A stretch of 35,473 bases of DNA from an uncultured Bacilli bacterium (GCA_947628125.1 CANQYR010000001.1:1-35473); one strand, 5' to 3'. Positions 23,644 through 33,077 are shown, counted from the first letter of the stretch. Notes: a model not told the origin generated them from the sequence alone. Translations and numbers: made by a program.

Positions 23644-26178
23644 CTTATCGACTAAATTCTTTAACTCATAAAGCACATTTAAAGCGTCTAAAGGTGTTAA
23701 ACGCAAAACATCAATAGCTTTTAACCGCTCATTTACCAAACTATCTTTTTCTTCCATAGGAAACTCCATCTCTAACTGCACAGAACTTGCCTTTTTACTT
23801 TTACTATTATTTTCATAATAAGACAAAGTCTTAGAAGCACTTACAATAATTTCCTCTGGTAACCCTGCTAACTTAGCCACATGAATACCATAACTTTTAT
23901 CAAGGGCTCCACTTTTAACCTTATGCAAAAAAATCAAATTTTTATTTTCCTCAATCGCACTTACATGCACATTCTTTATTGATGATATTTCTCTTTCAAT
24001 ACTAGTTAATTCATGATAATGCGTCGAAAAAAGCGTTTTACAACCAATCTTTTTCGTAACATACTCTAATATGGCCTTAGCTAAACTCATACCATCATAA
24101 GTTGCCGTACCACGACCAAGCTCATCAAACAAAATCAAAGAATTAACCGTCGCATTTAAAATAGCATTCTTACTTTCCTGCATCTCCACCATAAAAGTTG
24201 ACTGCCCACTAACTAAGTCATCACTTGCCCCAATCCTTGTAAAAATCTTATCAAAAATAGGTAAATTAGCTTCATCAGCCGGCACAAAAGAACCCATCTG
24301 AGCCATGATAATAATAATTGCTAACTGCCGCATATAAGTTGACTTACCACTCATATTAGGACCCGTAATCAAAAGCGTATTAATAGTATTATCCATTACA
24401 CAATCATTTTTAACATAATCACTATTACTAACCTTGCTAATAACAGGATGAAAACCATTTTTTATATCAATAATATGTTCATGATTAAGAACTGGTCTTA
24501 CTAAATGATACTCCTCAGCACAAGTTGCCAAAGAACAAAGAGCATCAACATTAGCTAAAATATGAGCCGTATCCTTTAAAGCTAATACTTCCTTTAATAT
24601 TTCCTTTTTAATATCCATAAACAACGAATACTCAAGCTCAATAATCTTTTCCTCAGCATTCAAAATCAAAGCTTCCTTTTCCTTTAACTCTGGTGATATA
24701 TAACGCTCACAATTAGTTAAAGTTTGCCTTCTTTCCCACCTTAAATCATCCGTAACCTTATCCTTTTGCCCATTACTAACCTCAATAAAATAGCCAAAAA
24801 CCTTATTATAACCAACCTTTAAATTACTAATATTGCTCTTCTTTTTTAAATCCTCTTCAAACCTAGCAATAAAATCCTTACCACCACTACGAATACTCTT
24901 TAACTCATCTAACTCACTATTATAACCATCCTTAATTAAATAGCCTTCTTTTAAAGTAACTGGTGGATTTTCATAAATCGCCGCATCTAATAAAGCAAAT
25001 AACTTCTCATGTGTATTTAACACTACCCCATAATTTACCTTCTTTAAAATATCACTAATCTCAGGCAAAACCTTTAAACTATTTTTTAACTGCAAAACAT
25101 CTCTAGCATTTAAAGACCCACAACTAGCCTTCCCACACAAACGCTCAATATCATAAACATTATATAATAAATCCCTTAACTTTTCTTTCAAAATAAACTC
25201 ATTATTAAAAACCTCAATCATGTCATAACGTTCATTAATTAACTTCTCATCCAAAAGCGGTTTCATTAACCACTCTTTAAGCATCCTTGCCCCCATCGCT
25301 GTCTTTGTCTTATCCAAAAGCCACAATAAAGAATACGTCCGATCCTTAAGCCTTAAAGTCGTAATTAACTCCAAATTTCTAACCGTATGAACATCAAGCG
25401 CTAAAAAATCATCTAAAATAACCACCTCAGCCTTTTCAAAATGACTTAAATTTTTTAACTCCTTAACAACCAAATAATAAAGAAGCATCTTAACCGATTC
25501 AATTTGATGCATATCACTTAAATGTTCATATAAATTAGTATATTCATTATCTAAACTCTTGTCACAAAAAGAAACCTCAATCCCATAAGTTCCCTTTAAC
25601 GTTTGCACTAAATTTAAATCACTATTATCTTTTAAAACGACCTCCAAAACCCCTAAATTTAAAATCGTTCCCATAAGCTTTTCCATTTGATGCAAAACAT
25701 TTACCACATATAGCTTACCAATTGAAATATCCGCATAACAAATAGCATACATATACTTATAATCAATAATACTTGCTATATAATGATTACTACTAGCATT
25801 TAAAAGCTCTAAATCAACAACCGTTCCCTTACTTATTACCTGAACCACACCTCTTTTAACCATCCCTTTTACACTTTTAGGATCCTCTAACTGCTCACAA
25901 ATAGCAATTTTATAACCCTTATTAACTAACTTCTCAATATAAGGCTTTACCGAATGAAAAGGCACACCACACATAGGAACTCGCTCACTTAAACCAGCAT
26001 TCTTTCCAGTTAAAGTTAACTCAAGCTCACGACTTGCTAAACAAGCATCCTCAAAAAAAAGCTCATAAAAATCACCAAGCCGATAAAAAAGTAACTCATC
26101 CTCATGCTCATCTTTTATTTCCATATACTGTTTCATCATTGGCGATAATAAATCAATATCTACTTCTTTTCTTTTCAT
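23638..26178 (-). CDS. mutS: DNA mismatch repair protein MutS
   Basis: 846 aa, normal MutS1 length. The mismatch-reading motif F37-Y-E39 sits in LGDFYELFFEDA, the clamp and lever domains follow, then the ATPase: GPNMSGKST (Walker A), LILFDELGRGTATYDGMSLA (Walker B/signature) and STHYHEL. It ends in the helix-turn-helix dimerisation segment. It recognises mismatches and recruits MutL, which is not in this window. SD GGTGAGG lies before the ATG. TATAAT (26210-26215) upstream marks a probable promoter with a poor -35. It is convergent with the YqfQ-like gene. Confidence 0.98.
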   Translation of the reverse strand: MKRKEVDIDLLSPMMKQYMEIKDEHEDELLFYRLGDFYELFFEDACLASRELELTLTGKNAGLSERVPMCGVPFHSVKPYIEKLVNKGYKIAICEQLEDPKSVKGMVKRGVVQVISKGTVVDLELLNASSNHYIASIIDYKYMYAICYADISIGKLYVVNVLHQMEKLMGTILNLGVLEVVLKDNSDLNLVQTLKGTYGIEVSFCDKSLDNEYTNLYEHLSDMHQIESVKMLLYYLVVKELKNLSHFEKAEVVILDDFLALDVHTVRNLELITTLRLKDRTYSLLWLLDKTKTAMGARMLKEWLMKPLLDEKLINERYDMIEVFNNEFILKEKLRDLLYNVYDIERLCGKASCGSLNARDVLQLKNSLKVLPEISDILKKVNYGVVLNTHEKLFALLDAAIYENPPVTLKEGYLIKDGYNSELDELKSIRSGGKDFIARFEEDLKKKSNISNLKVGYNKVFGYFIEVSNGQKDKVTDDLRWERRQTLTNCERYISPELKEKEALILNAEEKIIELEYSLFMDIKKEILKEVLALKDTAHILANVDALCSLATCAEEYHLVRPVLNHEHIIDIKNGFHPVISKVSNSDYVKNDCVMDNTINTLLITGPNMSGKSTYMRQLAIIIIMAQMGSFVPADEANLPIFDKIFTRIGASDDLVSGQSTFMVEMQESKNAILNATVNSLILFDELGRGTATYDGMSLAKAILEYVTKKIGCKTLFSTHYHELTSIEREISSIKNVHVSAIEENKNLIFLHKVKSGALDKSYGIHVAKLAGLPEEIIVSASKTLSYYENNSKSKKASSVQLEMEFPMEEKDSLVNERLKAIDVLRLTPLDALNVLYELKNLVDKS

Positions 26179-26230
26179 TACCTCACCGCTTTCCTAACGC
26201 ACTTAAAATATTATATCACAAAACAAACTT

Positions 26231-26270
26231 AAAAAATAAAAAACTGCTAGCAAAAAAATAACTAACAGTT
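26231..26270 (-). terminator. Intrinsic terminator of the dnaG-rpoD-trmK operon
   Basis: Nine-bp stem AACTGTTAG/CTAGCAGTT (one G-U pair) with an 11-nt loop, followed by a T-rich run on the minus strand. It overlaps the trmK stop. Confidence 0.85.
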
Positions 26271-26898
26271 ACTTAGAAAGATAATCATCTAAAATTCTTA
26301 TCTTCTCTAAAACCTCTTCTTTATTAGGAACCAAAGGTAAAATCTTTCGCAAATCATTTAACTTATACTCATAATAAGCCTTGTTTTCTAAATTATACTT
26401 GCCAAATAATATCTCTTCTTTACTTAAAACTTCCTTGCCATAACTAAACTTCATAATAACATACCACTTTTTCTTCTCAAAAAGACATACTTCCTTAACA
26501 AGCTTAAAATTTTTCTGGTTAAGAAATAACCGCAGTTGATCATGAGCATTATTAGCCTGCAAAACTAAATTCTTAATATCTTTTAACTTATCCTCATTAC
26601 TTAAAATATGCTCGATCGTTTTCTCACCAACCCCAGCAATAACTAAAGTATCAAAGCCTTTTACATCCACATTATTTAAACCATCCGACAAATAAAGAGA
26701 AATATCATTTTCCATATGATGCATTAAAATATTCTTACGCGCTGAAGCTAAAGCCTTTAAATGAATATCACACCCCACAACCGAAATATTTCGCTGCCTA
26801 AGCAAAATTGGCACATAACCATGATCAGTTCCAACATCAATAACCTTCATATCAGAATCAATCAAGCTGACCAACGTTTTAATCCGCTTTGAATTCAT
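26269..26898 (-). CDS. trmK: tRNA (adenine(22)-N1)-methyltransferase TrmK
   Basis: 209 aa. A SAM-dependent methyltransferase with the TrmK start (RIKTLVSLI) and motif I VIDVGTDHGYVPILL, an acidic loop GCDIH, and VLQANNAHDQLRLFL in the second half. It makes m1A22 in bacterial tRNAs. The start overlaps the rpoD stop by 1 bp (TAATG), so the gene order dnaG-rpoD-trmK keeps the Bacillus arrangement without cccA. Confidence 0.9.
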   Translation of the reverse strand: MNSKRIKTLVSLIDSDMKVIDVGTDHGYVPILLRQRNISVVGCDIHLKALASARKNILMHHMENDISLYLSDGLNNVDVKGFDTLVIAGVGEKTIEHILSNEDKLKDIKNLVLQANNAHDQLRLFLNQKNFKLVKEVCLFEKKKWYVIMKFSYGKEVLSKEEILFGKYNLENKAYYEYKLNDLRKILPLVPNKEEVLEKIRILDDYLSK

Positions 26899-28169
26899 TA
26901 ATCATTCAAAAAGTCCTTTAACTTCTTTGCCCTTGATGGATGCCTTAACTTCCTTAACGCCTTAGCCTCAATTTGCCTAATTCTTTCTCTTGTAACATTA
27001 AACTTCTTGCCAACCTCTTCCAAAGTATGACTAGTACCATCAATAAGCCCAAAACGAAGCTCCAAAACCTCTTGCTCCCTTTCCTGTAAAGTTCCAAGTA
27101 CCTCTTTAATCTCTTCCTTTAATATCTCATTAGTAGCGTACTCCTCAGGCGTCATACTATTTGGATCCTTAACAAAATCACCTAAATGTGAATCATCTTC
27201 CTCACCAATAGGCGTTTCCAAAGAAACTGGATCTTGACTAATCTTAATCACATCCCGAACCTTCTCAACCGAAATACCCATTTTCTTTGCAATCTCTTCC
27301 TCACTAGGCTCTCTATTAAGCTCCAAAGTAAGCTGCCTTTGAATACGTGCCATCTTATTAATTGTCTCAACCATATGCACTGGCACCCTGATAGTTCTTG
27401 CCTGATCAGCCAAAGCCCTTGTAATTGCTTGCCTTATCCACCAAGTTGCATAAGTAGAAAACTTATAACCCTTATCATAATCAAATTTATCAACTGCCTT
27501 CATAAGGCCAATATTACCCTCTTGAATTAAATCTAAAAACAATAAACCTCGCCCAACATACCTTTTAGCAATTGAAACAACAAGCCTTAAATTAGACTCT
27601 GCTAACCGATTTTTAGCCTCTTCATCACCACTGGCAACTCTTATAGATAAATCCATCTCCTCCTCAGAAGACAATAAAGAAATACGCCCAATTTCCTTTA
27701 AATACATCCTTACTGGATCATTAATATTAATATCCTTCGTTATTTCAGCATCATCTAAAATAATATCACTAACATCACTTTCCGTATCATCATCTTCACC
27801 AACAATTTCAATTTTATTTAAAACTAACTCATTATATAAAATATCTAATGAATCATTATCAACCTCAAGACCTTTTAAAGAACTAGCTAATTGCTCATAA
27901 GTAATCTTTCCATTAGCCTTGCCAATTTTTATAAGCTCATTTTTTCGTTCCTCAAAAGACTTAATCTCATTAACCATATTGACCTTCTTTAATGGAGCTT
28001 CTTCTAAAATATCAATTCCCTCATCCTCTAAGAAAGTTTTAAACTCTAAAGCTTCCTCCTTAGAAACCTTACACTCCTTCAAAACCTCGGAAACTTCTGA
28101 AACCAATAAATAACCCTCTAACTTACCTTTTTTAACTAACTCTTCCTTCTTCATTTCATACTTTGTCAT
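26898..28169 (-). CDS. rpoD: Primary sigma factor (SigA/RpoD) with duplicated region 1.1
   Basis: 423 aa against about 370 for typical low-GC SigA. Core regions are complete: DPVRMYLKEIG (1.2), NLRLVVSIAKRYVGRGL (2.1-2.2), FDYDKGYKFSTYATWWIRQA (2.3-2.4), region 3, and TREIRIRQIEAKAL-like region 4.2 (VTRERIRQIEAKALRKLR). The extra length lies at the N-terminus: residues 7-57 and 75-125 are two gapless copies of a region 1.1-like domain (KKEELVKKGKLEGY and RKNELIKIGKANGK; 14 of 51 residues identical by eye). The start overlaps the dnaG stop by 1 bp, with SD AGTGAT. Confidence 0.97.
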   Translation of the reverse strand: MTKYEMKKEELVKKGKLEGYLLVSEVSEVLKECKVSKEEALEFKTFLEDEGIDILEEAPLKKVNMVNEIKSFEERKNELIKIGKANGKITYEQLASSLKGLEVDNDSLDILYNELVLNKIEIVGEDDDTESDVSDIILDDAEITKDININDPVRMYLKEIGRISLLSSEEEMDLSIRVASGDEEAKNRLAESNLRLVVSIAKRYVGRGLLFLDLIQEGNIGLMKAVDKFDYDKGYKFSTYATWWIRQAITRALADQARTIRVPVHMVETINKMARIQRQLTLELNREPSEEEIAKKMGISVEKVRDVIKISQDPVSLETPIGEEDDSHLGDFVKDPNSMTPEEYATNEILKEEIKEVLGTLQEREQEVLELRFGLIDGTSHTLEEVGKKFNVTRERIRQIEAKALRKLRHPSRAKKLKDFLND

Positions 28170-29890
28170 TAAAAATCACTTCTTTCCTTTTTTATTTCTT
28201 CTTTTTCCTTCTTAAGATCAATAACCTTACTAGCTAACTCATTTTTTTCATTCTCATCCATTGACTCCTTTTGCTTCTTCTTTAAATCAGTAATTTCCTC
28301 ATCAATCATAATTAGCCGAATATTTTTTAAATACTCATCCATTGTATTATCACTCACATCTTCTTTTTTTATACTTTTTAATAACTCTAAAATATCATCT
28401 TTGATAGGTGAAACCTCTACATAACTTAAAAAATCAGCTAAATTAATCATTCGGTGTTTTTCGTAATAGTATAAAACTTCACTCGCAATTTGTCGATACT
28501 TTTTTTCATTAAAATAACCTAACTTACTTTGAAACTTCTTGATGTATTTTTCATCATTCATCATATAATAAAGAATCATCGAAGCACATAAATCATACCT
28601 ACTTTTTCGCACCTTCTTTGAAACATCATTTATAGGTACGAAAACATTTTCTTTAGGCTTTACCATACTTTTAAGTAAATCATACGAAACATCATAATCA
28701 CTAGCCAGCCTTTTTAAAATAACCTCTGATTCCAAAGCATCACTACCATCAATTGTCTTTAATACCTCTTTTAAATATAAAATCAAATCCTTATAATCAG
28801 ATAAATTATAACTTTCCTTCAAATAATTTAACTTAAAATCTAAAAAAGAAACATCATGCTTTAAAGCCTCCTCCATCTTCAAAGGCCCAAATTTAACTAA
28901 ATATTCATCCGGATCCTTAGCCAAAGATAACCTAACAACCCGAACATTTACACCTTCCTTTTCCAGTAAAAGACCATTTTGATAAGTATTAACCTTACCA
29001 GCATCATCATTATCTAATAACAAAACAACCGGCACCCGAAGTTTCTTTAATAAATCAATATGATTACTAGTTAAAGCCGTTCCCATAAGCGCGATGGTAT
29101 TTAAAAAACCACAAGCACTCATCCTAATTGCATCCATATTCCCCTCAACAATAATAATCTTCTTATTTTTCTTTGCATAATCTTTTGCATTATGATAATT
29201 ATATAAAACATTACCCTTCCTAAAAATAGCCGTTTCCTTACTATTTAAATACTTAGGAATACCATCTTTTAATAAAGTTCTACCAATAAACGCGACTACA
29301 TCTCCTAAAGGATTAAAAATAGGAAAAATTATCCGATTTTGAAAAACATCACCACCATCTTCCTTAGTTAAACCTAAACTCTCTAACATAGAAGTATTAC
29401 TTTTCAACGCTTTCGTTAAATTATTACCCTTAAAAGCAAAACCTAAATGAAACATCTTAATAATATCCTTATCAATACTTCGGGAATTTAAATAGCTTCG
29501 AGCCTCCAAAGCTTCCTTAGAATTTAAATTATTCTGATAATAAGTCATACATAAATTCATTAACTTATGTTCCTTTTCAAAAGCATCTTTCCTTTTATCA
29601 GAATCATAACTAAAACTTAAACCAACTTTTGAAGCAACAATCTTAACTGCTTCTAAAAAAGATACATTCTCATACTCTTTAACAAAATTAAAAACATTAC
29701 CACCCGCCCCACAAGAAAAGCACCGATAAAGCTGTTTTTCCTTACTAACACTCATCGAAGGCGAATGATCATCATGAAAAGGACACACCCCAAAATAATT
29801 ACGTCCCTTTAAAGTAAGAGGTATATAGCCACTTATTACTTGCACTATATCAGCATTAGCTCTTATTTCATCGATCTTATTTTGATGCAT
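28169..29890 (-). CDS. dnaG: DNA primase
   Basis: 573 aa. N-terminal CHC2 zinc finger (CPFHDDHSPS ... YRCFSCGAGG), RNA polymerase core, TOPRIM motifs IIVEGNMDAI and LLLDNDDAGK, and a helicase-binding C-terminus of helical, Lys- and Glu-rich sequence. It makes RNA primers for replication. SD GGTGAAAG precedes the ATG. A weak extended -10 (TGGTAATAT) lies in the upstream gap. First gene of the dnaG-rpoD-trmK block. Confidence 0.97.
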   Translation of the reverse strand: MHQNKIDEIRANADIVQVISGYIPLTLKGRNYFGVCPFHDDHSPSMSVSKEKQLYRCFSCGAGGNVFNFVKEYENVSFLEAVKIVASKVGLSFSYDSDKRKDAFEKEHKLMNLCMTYYQNNLNSKEALEARSYLNSRSIDKDIIKMFHLGFAFKGNNLTKALKSNTSMLESLGLTKEDGGDVFQNRIIFPIFNPLGDVVAFIGRTLLKDGIPKYLNSKETAIFRKGNVLYNYHNAKDYAKKNKKIIIVEGNMDAIRMSACGFLNTIALMGTALTSNHIDLLKKLRVPVVLLLDNDDAGKVNTYQNGLLLEKEGVNVRVVRLSLAKDPDEYLVKFGPLKMEEALKHDVSFLDFKLNYLKESYNLSDYKDLILYLKEVLKTIDGSDALESEVILKRLASDYDVSYDLLKSMVKPKENVFVPINDVSKKVRKSRYDLCASMILYYMMNDEKYIKKFQSKLGYFNEKKYRQIASEVLYYYEKHRMINLADFLSYVEVSPIKDDILELLKSIKKEDVSDNTMDEYLKNIRLIMIDEEITDLKKKQKESMDENEKNELASKVIDLKKEKEEIKKERSDF

Positions 29891-29952
29891 GAACTTTCAC
29901 CTCATAACTATATATATTACCAAAGACACCTTCATTTCCTTTTTTTTTCATA

Positions 29953-29980
29953 AAAAAAATGCAAAAAATTGCACTTTTTT
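29953..29980. terminator. Terminator between the sortase gene and dnaG
   Basis: Eleven-bp stem AAAAAGTGCAA/TTGCATTTTTT with a 4-T loop and T runs on both strands. It ends the sortase transcript on the minus strand. Confidence 0.8.
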
Positions 29981-29999
29981 AACATTTTTGACATAAATT

Positions 30000-30470
30000 T
30001 TACACTTTTTTACCAATAAAATAAACTTGTTTATTAGAAACCTTTTTACTACAAGTAAGCAAAATGACATCACTAGAAGAAACATTACTTAAACTTAATA
30101 TTCCATCTTTTTCCTTATAAAAAATATCTTTAATTACATACCTATTAGAAAACCCAGCACTTAAAATAAAAAACTCATCATTAATACTTAACTTTTCCAA
30201 ATGCTTAAAATAAGAATGAATACCATCACCTGAATGACTTGCCAAAACCAAAGGTGCATCATCTTTCCTATCTAAAACCATTATCCCATAATTTAAATCA
30301 TTATAAGGATCCATAGTGTCATAAAAAGGTTCCTTAAAACTTATCTTGGGAATCATAAGTACATTACTATTAAAACTATAAGCATGTAAAAGATCATTCT
30401 TAGCTAAATGATAAGCCTTAGAAAATAAACAGCAAACAATCAAACTAAACAAACAAAAATTTCTTAACAT
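30000..30470 (-). CDS. Sortase-like transpeptidase
   Basis: 156 aa from ATG 30468-30470; the frame extends 8 codons upstream but only to TTG codons. One N-terminal membrane helix (MLRNFCLFSLIVCCLFS), then a sortase fold with LVLASHSGDGIHSYF (catalytic His) and VILLTCSKKV (TLxTC catalytic Cys). The catalytic Arg expected after the Cys strand appears as Gln in NKQVYFIGKK, so activity needs checking. It overlaps the end of the adjacent surface-protein gene by 26 bp, so the two are coupled and are probably enzyme and substrate. Class not certain; the short length fits class D or E-like sortases. Confidence 0.85.
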   Translation of the reverse strand: MLRNFCLFSLIVCCLFSKAYHLAKNDLLHAYSFNSNVLMIPKISFKEPFYDTMDPYNDLNYGIMVLDRKDDAPLVLASHSGDGIHSYFKHLEKLSINDEFFILSAGFSNRYVIKDIFYKEKDGILSLSNVSSSDVILLTCSKKVSNKQVYFIGKKV

Positions 30471-32436
30471 AACAAATGAAAACTCCGGCAACAATAATGC
30501 ACATCAAACTAACATTTTCAGCTGTATTAGGCACATTTTCATAAACATAATTATCTAACATATCCGCACTTATTACCTCATCATCAAATTTACCATCATA
30601 AATTAAAACTACATCATTAAAAGGCACCTGATACATATCCGTTAAATCATAATAAATTGTCCCATCACTATCAATTGCATAAATACGCTCATAATCCGTA
30701 TAAAAAGGAATAGGAATAATTGATCCAGGTGTATAATAATCTGTAGGCGCTAAAAGATGACCATAACTATCCTTATAAGAAACCGAAAACTTTAAAACCT
30801 CATCTTTCGTACAAATATCAGAACTATAAATATAAATATCAGCCATTGGCATTAATAGTTCATTAGACGTTAAATCATAAACCTTACCATCCAAAGTCTT
30901 AGCCAATAAACCGCAATTACTATTGTTTTTTATCTTAACAACATCACCCCAAATTGCCGTTTTATCTACATCAATAGGCAAATCATCAAAAACATAAATA
31001 TTATAGCTTTTCTTCTTAACTAAAACATCCACAAAAACATCACTTTTAGGCATATTAAACTTCATATCCTTACAATCAATATTATTACCATCTTTATCTT
31101 TTACAACAATACTATCTAACTCGTAGCCTAAAACTTCTTTAAAATCTAAAGAAACCTCGCTATCCCAAACATAAGAGGAAGAAGTCAAAACCATATCCAC
31201 ATCTTGCTTTATAAAAACATTATAAGCTTTCTTTTCTAAAACAGCTTCTATTACAACATCATCATCTAACATAACAAAGCTATTACCACTAAAATCAATT
31301 GATACACCATTTAACAAAACATCCTTTAAAGCATAACCATCTAAAACATCAACTGTAAATGATATAACATCACCTTGCATTGCTTTATCTTGAACACTTA
31401 TCTTTGCCCCTAAAGTATCCAAAGCCTTAATATTATAATATTTTCTTTTAACATTAACTATTACTTGAACATTACTATCCGGCATAATAAAACTATCATC
31501 TTTAAGTTCAACCTCATCTTTATCTTCTTTTAAAACATGCACATCTTCTAACTCATAATCATCAAAAACTTGCAAATTAAACTTAACCACATCACCTTTC
31601 AAAGCATAATTAGCTACATCAATACTATAACCATCTTTATTTTCAGAAGAAATATCATAAATAGGTGGAATAACCTTAAAATCAAAAGTTGTATTCGCTA
31701 CTCTTGGTTTTGTAACTAACCAATAATTAGACTTTAAAATACTACTAGAAATATAATATACCCCATCTTCACTATCTTCTTTCACATCCAACTTAACTTG
31801 ATATTCCCCAACATTTAAACCCTTAACCTTAAAACCACTTTCCGTTTGCTCACCAATCATATTAGGATACAAACTAAAAACATCTTCAAAACGCATCTCA
31901 TCATAAGAAACTCTTAACTCTTTATCAATATTGGTCCACTTATCTTGCTTAACCGTATAATAAAGAGTTTTTTCTTTGGTCATTTTCTTGCCATCTTCTA
32001 ATAGCTTATTAGCCATCTCATGATACTTAGAAACATCAAAATTAAACTGCAAATTATCCTTATTACGACGAGCAAAATCCTCATAAATATATATTTGCAT
32101 CGCCGCCCTTAACTCAGCATTTGAATCACTTACCGCTTCTCCATTTGTCGTTAAATAAAGAGCATTATTAACTACCCCATCCCAATTAAACATTCTAACT
32201 TCCTTAGAATAGCCTTCACCATCTATAAAGTTTTGATTACCATGTTCTTGAAACAAAGGCAATTTACTATCATCATCATAAAAAAGATTAAATTGATAAA
32301 CCTTACCATTATTAGTATACGTATAATCTTTATACTGAACACTTTTAATATTAAACTCACTGGCCTTAACATCTAAAGCCAAGAAAAAGATGCCTAAAAA
32401 CACTAATAACCCCTTAGTTATTTTCTTTAAATTCAT
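30445..32436 (-). CDS. Sortase-anchored repeat surface protein
   Basis: 663 aa from ATG 32434-32436. A TTG 5 codons earlier is rejected because GGAAGGAG sits just before the ATG. Signal peptide (GLLVFLGIFFLALDVKA), then a domain that recalls thioester adhesins (WDGVVNNALYLTTNG, AAMQIYIYED). No Cys is found before that point, so no internal thioester can form there. Then about four repeats of 65-70 residues (YNIKALDT ... KGDVVKF ... FIMPDSNVQVIV), and a C-terminus ENVPNTAENVSLM followed by a hydrophobic helix and YVKKF, which looks like a sorting signal with VPNTA in place of LPxTG. The sortase follows directly. Exposed on the cell wall; ligand unknown. Confidence 0.85.
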   Translation of the reverse strand: MNLKKITKGLLVFLGIFFLALDVKASEFNIKSVQYKDYTYTNNGKVYQFNLFYDDDSKLPLFQEHGNQNFIDGEGYSKEVRMFNWDGVVNNALYLTTNGEAVSDSNAELRAAMQIYIYEDFARRNKDNLQFNFDVSKYHEMANKLLEDGKKMTKEKTLYYTVKQDKWTNIDKELRVSYDEMRFEDVFSLYPNMIGEQTESGFKVKGLNVGEYQVKLDVKEDSEDGVYYISSSILKSNYWLVTKPRVANTTFDFKVIPPIYDISSENKDGYSIDVANYALKGDVVKFNLQVFDDYELEDVHVLKEDKDEVELKDDSFIMPDSNVQVIVNVKRKYYNIKALDTLGAKISVQDKAMQGDVISFTVDVLDGYALKDVLLNGVSIDFSGNSFVMLDDDVVIEAVLEKKAYNVFIKQDVDMVLTSSSYVWDSEVSLDFKEVLGYELDSIVVKDKDGNNIDCKDMKFNMPKSDVFVDVLVKKKSYNIYVFDDLPIDVDKTAIWGDVVKIKNNSNCGLLAKTLDGKVYDLTSNELLMPMADIYIYSSDICTKDEVLKFSVSYKDSYGHLLAPTDYYTPGSIIPIPFYTDYERIYAIDSDGTIYYDLTDMYQVPFNDVVLIYDGKFDDEVISADMLDNYVYENVPNTAENVSLMCIIVAGVFICYVKKFLFV

Positions 32437-32441
32437 ATTAA

Positions 32442-32457
32442 CTCCTTCCAAAGGGAG
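32442..32457 (-). promoter_or_regulatory. Hairpin that pairs with the ribosome binding site of the surface-protein gene
   Basis: In the mRNA, CTCCCTT can pair with AAGGAG (6 bp with one bulged C, loop TGG). AAGGAG is the SD, 5 nt before the start codon. Translation could therefore be limited by this stem. Confidence 0.55.
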
Positions 32458-32479
32458 CCATGTCTTTTAAGCAATTAAT

Positions 32480-32507
32480 ATTATAATTTTTTTTCTTTAA
32501 TTTGCAA
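32480..32507 (-). promoter_or_regulatory. Promoter of the surface protein-sortase operon
   Basis: TTGCAA (32502-32507), 16 bp, TATAAT (32480-32485), 43 nt before the start codon; the leader contains the SD hairpin. Confidence 0.75.
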
Positions 32508-32536
32508 TCAACTTCGTTTTTTTCGACAAAACTTTC

Positions 32537-32764
32537 CTACCGAATACTAATTCTTCCATGAAACTTATCATAATATTCATCCTTAAACTGTTTTAAATAA
32601 TACCTATTTAAAGCCTTTTTAGTCCTGTTTAAAATCACAATATGATCAATATCATAATCCGAAACAATCTTAAATATTTTATTTTTCAAAAACGATAAAT
32701 TTCCTTCATCTAATAAAGTATCAATATCAACATATAACGTTTCATTTTGATAATATAATTCCAT
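32537..32764 (-). CDS. Small soluble protein of unknown function
   Basis: 75 aa with SD GGTGAT (32768-32773). Alternating strand-helix pattern: LYYQNETLYVDIDTL, then a helix, then HIVILNRTK, a second helix, and GRISIR. This faintly recalls a shortened STAS (SpoIIAA-like) fold, but no phosphorylatable Ser motif is seen. It lies downstream of the rpsU terminator. I do not recognise the family. Confidence 0.65.
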   Translation of the reverse strand: MELYYQNETLYVDIDTLLDEGNLSFLKNKIFKIVSDYDIDHIVILNRTKKALNRYYLKQFKDEYYDKFHGRISIR

Positions 32765-32828
32765 AATATCACCAGCAAAAGCATATCAAGAAAATCAAAA
32801 AACCTAAAGACAATCGACAAAATAAGCT

Positions 32829-32855
32829 AAAAAAAAATTAAGAATTACTCTTAAT
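32829..32855 (-). terminator. Intrinsic terminator of rpsU
   Basis: ATTAAGA/TCTTAAT stem (7 bp, 5-nt loop) followed by at least eight T on the minus strand; it includes the rpsU stop. Confidence 0.8.
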
Positions 32856-33042
32856 CTCTTCTATGCTTCCTAGCATTTTTAATCATTTCTTTTTTCGCGT
32901 TTCTTTTCTTCACGCCAGGTTTTTCATAATGTTTCCTTTTTTTAAGTTCAGAAGGGACACCACTTTTAGCAAATTTCACCTTAAATTTTCTTAATGCGTT
33001 GTCAATATTTCCGTCTTTAACATAGACCTTATTTGAATTCAT
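32851..33042 (-). CDS. rpsU: 30S ribosomal protein S21
   Basis: 63 aa. Matches S21: VYVKDGNIDNALRKFKVK near the start, KKRKHYEKPGVKK in the middle, and a Lys/Arg tail (KNARKHRRD). It binds 30S near the 16S 3' end and helps initiation. Strong SD GGAAGGGAGGG, own promoter and terminator, so it is expressed alone. Confidence 0.96.
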   Translation of the reverse strand: MNSNKVYVKDGNIDNALRKFKVKFAKSGVPSELKKRKHYEKPGVKKRNAKKEMIKNARKHRRD

Positions 33043-33077
33043 CTTTAATCCCTCCCTTCCTTTGGTTTCTAAAAAAG

